Assembly: GCF_012927455.1 (NCBI RefSeq)
Contig: NZ_JABBPE010000005.1
Location: 1-64,000 of the forward strand
From: Polaromonas sp.
Lineage (GTDB): Bacteria; Pseudomonadota; Gammaproteobacteria; Burkholderiales; Burkholderiaceae_C
Reading direction: 5' to 3'
Length of the DNA stretch: 64,000 nucleotides
The position numbers were made by a program, and so were the translations under genes. How positions within the stretch are numbered: position 1 is the stretch's first letter; each line of letters starts with the position of its first letter. Below are positions 62,612-64,000 of this stretch, piece by piece. The notes below the pieces were generated by a model. It did not search any database and was not told the origin of the DNA. It was given only the letters and a program-made list of their open reading frames with translations.

Positions 62612-63334
62612 CTATTCCATGAAGAAACTGACCTTGCCGTCGTCCAGATCGTAGCGGGCGCCAACCACGCGTAGCTTGCCGGCCGCAATGGGTTCAATCA
62701 TCGAAGGCTCGGTCGAGCGCAGCCGCAGCACGGTACGGCGAACGTTCTCGTGCACGGCCGCGTCCAACAGTGCATCGCCTTTGAGTCCGCCCTGCGCCCG
62801 GGCTTTCAATACGGCCGGGATGATGGGCTCGACCATCTGGCCGATGCTTCCTGGAAAGACCGTATTTTTTTCCACCACCGAGACCGCCGCTTCCACGGCG
62901 CCGCAGCGCTCGTGACCCAACACCAGAATCAGCGGCACGCCCAGTACCTGCACCGCATATTGGATGCTGCCCATAGCCACCGTATCTATGGTGTTGCCGG
63001 CATTACGCACGATGAACAATTCGCCAAGCCCGGTGTCGAAAAGCAATTCTGGCGACACGCGGCTGTCAGAGCAGCCCACCAGCACCGCAAAAGGCACCTG
63101 GCCGCGCGCAATTTCCAGGCGGCGGTTATGGTCGCGGGTGGATTTGAGGGACGGCTTGTCGGCCAGAAAGTCCGCATGACCTTTCTTGAGTTTCTCAAGC
63201 GCCTGCACTGGCGTGAGCTCGGTCTTTTTCCCCTCCGCCGCGTTTGCAGGAAGCAGGCTCAGGCTCCCCGCCAGACCCAAGGCGCCGTAGCCAAGACGGA
63301 AGAATGATCTGCGTGAAGCTTCAATGGGATACAT
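62612..63334 (-). CDS. Periplasmic beta-carbonic anhydrase with Tat-type signal
   Basis: The 240-aa enzyme has an N-terminal RR motif, ASRRSFFRLGYGALGLAG, and a hydrophobic stretch ending LLPANAA, i.e. a twin-arginine signal. The zinc ligands are Cys in VLVGCSDSRVSPE and the His/Cys in LGHERCGAVEAA; the Asp-Arg pair of the SDSR motif is intact, so it is likely active. It hydrates CO2 in the periplasm. The start at 63334 is ATG. Confidence 0.9.
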   Translation of the reverse strand: MYPIEASRRSFFRLGYGALGLAGSLSLLPANAAEGKKTELTPVQALEKLKKGHADFLADKPSLKSTRDHNRRLEIARGQVPFAVLVGCSDSRVSPELLFDTGLGELFIVRNAGNTIDTVAMGSIQYAVQVLGVPLILVLGHERCGAVEAAVSVVEKNTVFPGSIGQMVEPIIPAVLKARAQGGLKGDALLDAAVHENVRRTVLRLRSTEPSMIEPIAAGKLRVVGARYDLDDGKVSFFME

Positions 63335-63447
63335 GCTAAATACTCCAAGTTAGTTTGGAATTTACTTTAGCCTTTAAGTCAAAAAGCCTCTTTTTACCCT
63401 TGCTTTCAACAAAATTAAAGGTGTAACCGTAGCCATATCGGGTGTAT

Positions 63448-63508
63448 TAGTGCTGCAGCCCAATAACTGCGGGCGCAAGCAGCTATTATTTTTATAGCAG
63501 ATTCCGGT
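63448..63508 (-). repeat. Interspersed repeat, copy 9
   Basis: TAGTGCTGCAGCCCAATAAC then TGCGGGCGCAAGCAGCTATT followed by ATTTTTATAGCAGATTCCGG, in minus orientation, complete on both arms. It lies close to the 3' end of the DUF3616 gene. Confidence 0.85.
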
Positions 63509-63537
63509 CTGTCCACGCCAAACCGCATGCCCGGAGG

Positions 63538-64000
63538 TCAAGGCGCAATCTGCAGCTGCCCCGGCTCCAACAGAACCAACCGGGCGAAACGCCCTTCTTT
63601 TCGGCTGCCGTCGTCGCTGACGATGACGATGCGAGGCACGCCATCAATAACCGCCGGGCACACTCCTTCTGCGCGCTCAAATCCAGCCAAACCGGCAACC
63701 GTGACGCGCCGCGCCAGCGCATCGGGCTGACCGCTCCAAAACCAAAGCCCGAACGCAACATTTCCGCGCGATGCGGGGCCGCTGACGATGAGGTAGCCAT
63801 CAAGCGAAGCCACGTAGGCCATGCCGCGAATCCCGTGCCCATCCAGGTACAGCGTCTGCAGCGTGTTTGACACCTGTGGCGTCGCTTCGGCTTCAAACAC
63901 TGCCGACAGATTTTCCACGCTGGCGATGAGGGCGAGGCTGCCCTGCAGGGGACTGCGAAAGCCGATCAGCAATCGCTCCCCTTCCGGGCTGATCTCCAGC
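63538..64000 (-). CDS. DUF3616 domain protein, partial (N-terminus beyond window)
   Basis: The frame is open to the window edge and gives 153 residues ending in PGQLQIAP. Visible parts read LLIGFRSPLQGSLALIAS, LDGHGIRGMAYVASLDGYLI and a FWSGQPDAL..RVTVAGL region, characteristic of the C-terminal half of DUF3616 secreted beta-propeller-like proteins. Function is unknown. It is truncated at the start by the window; an internal Met at 63972 is not the true start. Confidence 0.7.
   Translation of the reverse strand, partial: LEISPEGERLLIGFRSPLQGSLALIASVENLSAVFEAEATPQVSNTLQTLYLDGHGIRGMAYVASLDGYLIVSGPASRGNVAFGLWFWSGQPDALARRVTVAGLAGFERAEGVCPAVIDGVPRIVIVSDDGSRKEGRFARLVLLEPGQLQIAP

Overview
The window looks like chromosome of a Comamonadaceae betaproteobacterium, most likely near Polaromonas/Rhodoferax. 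The support is high GC, Burkholderiales-type operons (tctDE facing tctCBA, livHMGF, hpnDE), an rsmB-DUF1653-prfC neighbourhood, and many copies of a short interspersed repeat with the core TAGCTGCTTGCGCCCGT that I associate with this family. The species cannot be fixed from sequence alone.

Left end (1-4 kb): a scarred region. A lipase-like gene fragment stops at its GYSLGG box. A REP-type (Y1) transposase element follows, then what looks like the last 34 codons of hpnC, then intact hpnD and hpnE of the squalene/hopanoid pathway. 4-11 kb: a secreted protein of unknown function, a glutathione transferase-like protein, a HAD hydrolase divergent from hemH, a tiny Cys-rich protein coupled to a SOUL heme-binding protein, IS66 and IS3 remnants, and a secreted PHB-depolymerase-like esterase. 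11-18 kb: a complete tricarboxylate uptake system (tctA, tctB, tctC) with its divergent two-component regulator tctDE, then hslR and an amino-acid-binding protein.

18.5-25.6 kb: a compact locus of overlapping genes, namely a receiver-only response regulator, a YaiO-like outer-membrane barrel, a membrane-anchored HEAT-repeat protein and a PgaC/BcsA-like family 2 glycosyltransferase. A large CHASE/4xPAS histidine kinase faces it tail to tail. It reads as a signal-controlled exopolysaccharide machine and is the best candidate in the window for a poorly described system.

25.8-39 kb: tRNA-Ser(GCU) and housekeeping genes (lysC, tilS, accA, a DNA glycosylase, cysS). Next is an envelope cluster in which NTF2-like domains recur in a TPR protein, an L,D-transpeptidase and a third chimeric protein. 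That cluster runs into two cyclophilins, lpxH, mtfA and a DUF4337 membrane protein. 39-51.4 kb: livFGMH without its binding protein, then rarA, a DMT exporter, a DsbA-like/DsbB pair, lolA, ftsK, a CRP/FNR regulator and trxB. This resembles enterobacterial trxB-lrp-ftsK-lolA-rarA, with a CRP-type regulator in the lrp position. 51.5-64 kb: rpmB-rpmG, a secreted HAF-repeat protein coupled to a predicted copper-radical oxidase with three carbohydrate-binding modules, a fatty-acid desaturase, rsmB, prfC, a diheme cytochrome, a Tat-type carbonic anhydrase and a DUF3616 protein cut by the window end.

The interspersed repeat also lies inside genes. It appears to supply part of the LolA signal peptide, a stretch of RarA, the start region of the DNA glycosylase and possibly part of the L,D-transpeptidase signal peptide.
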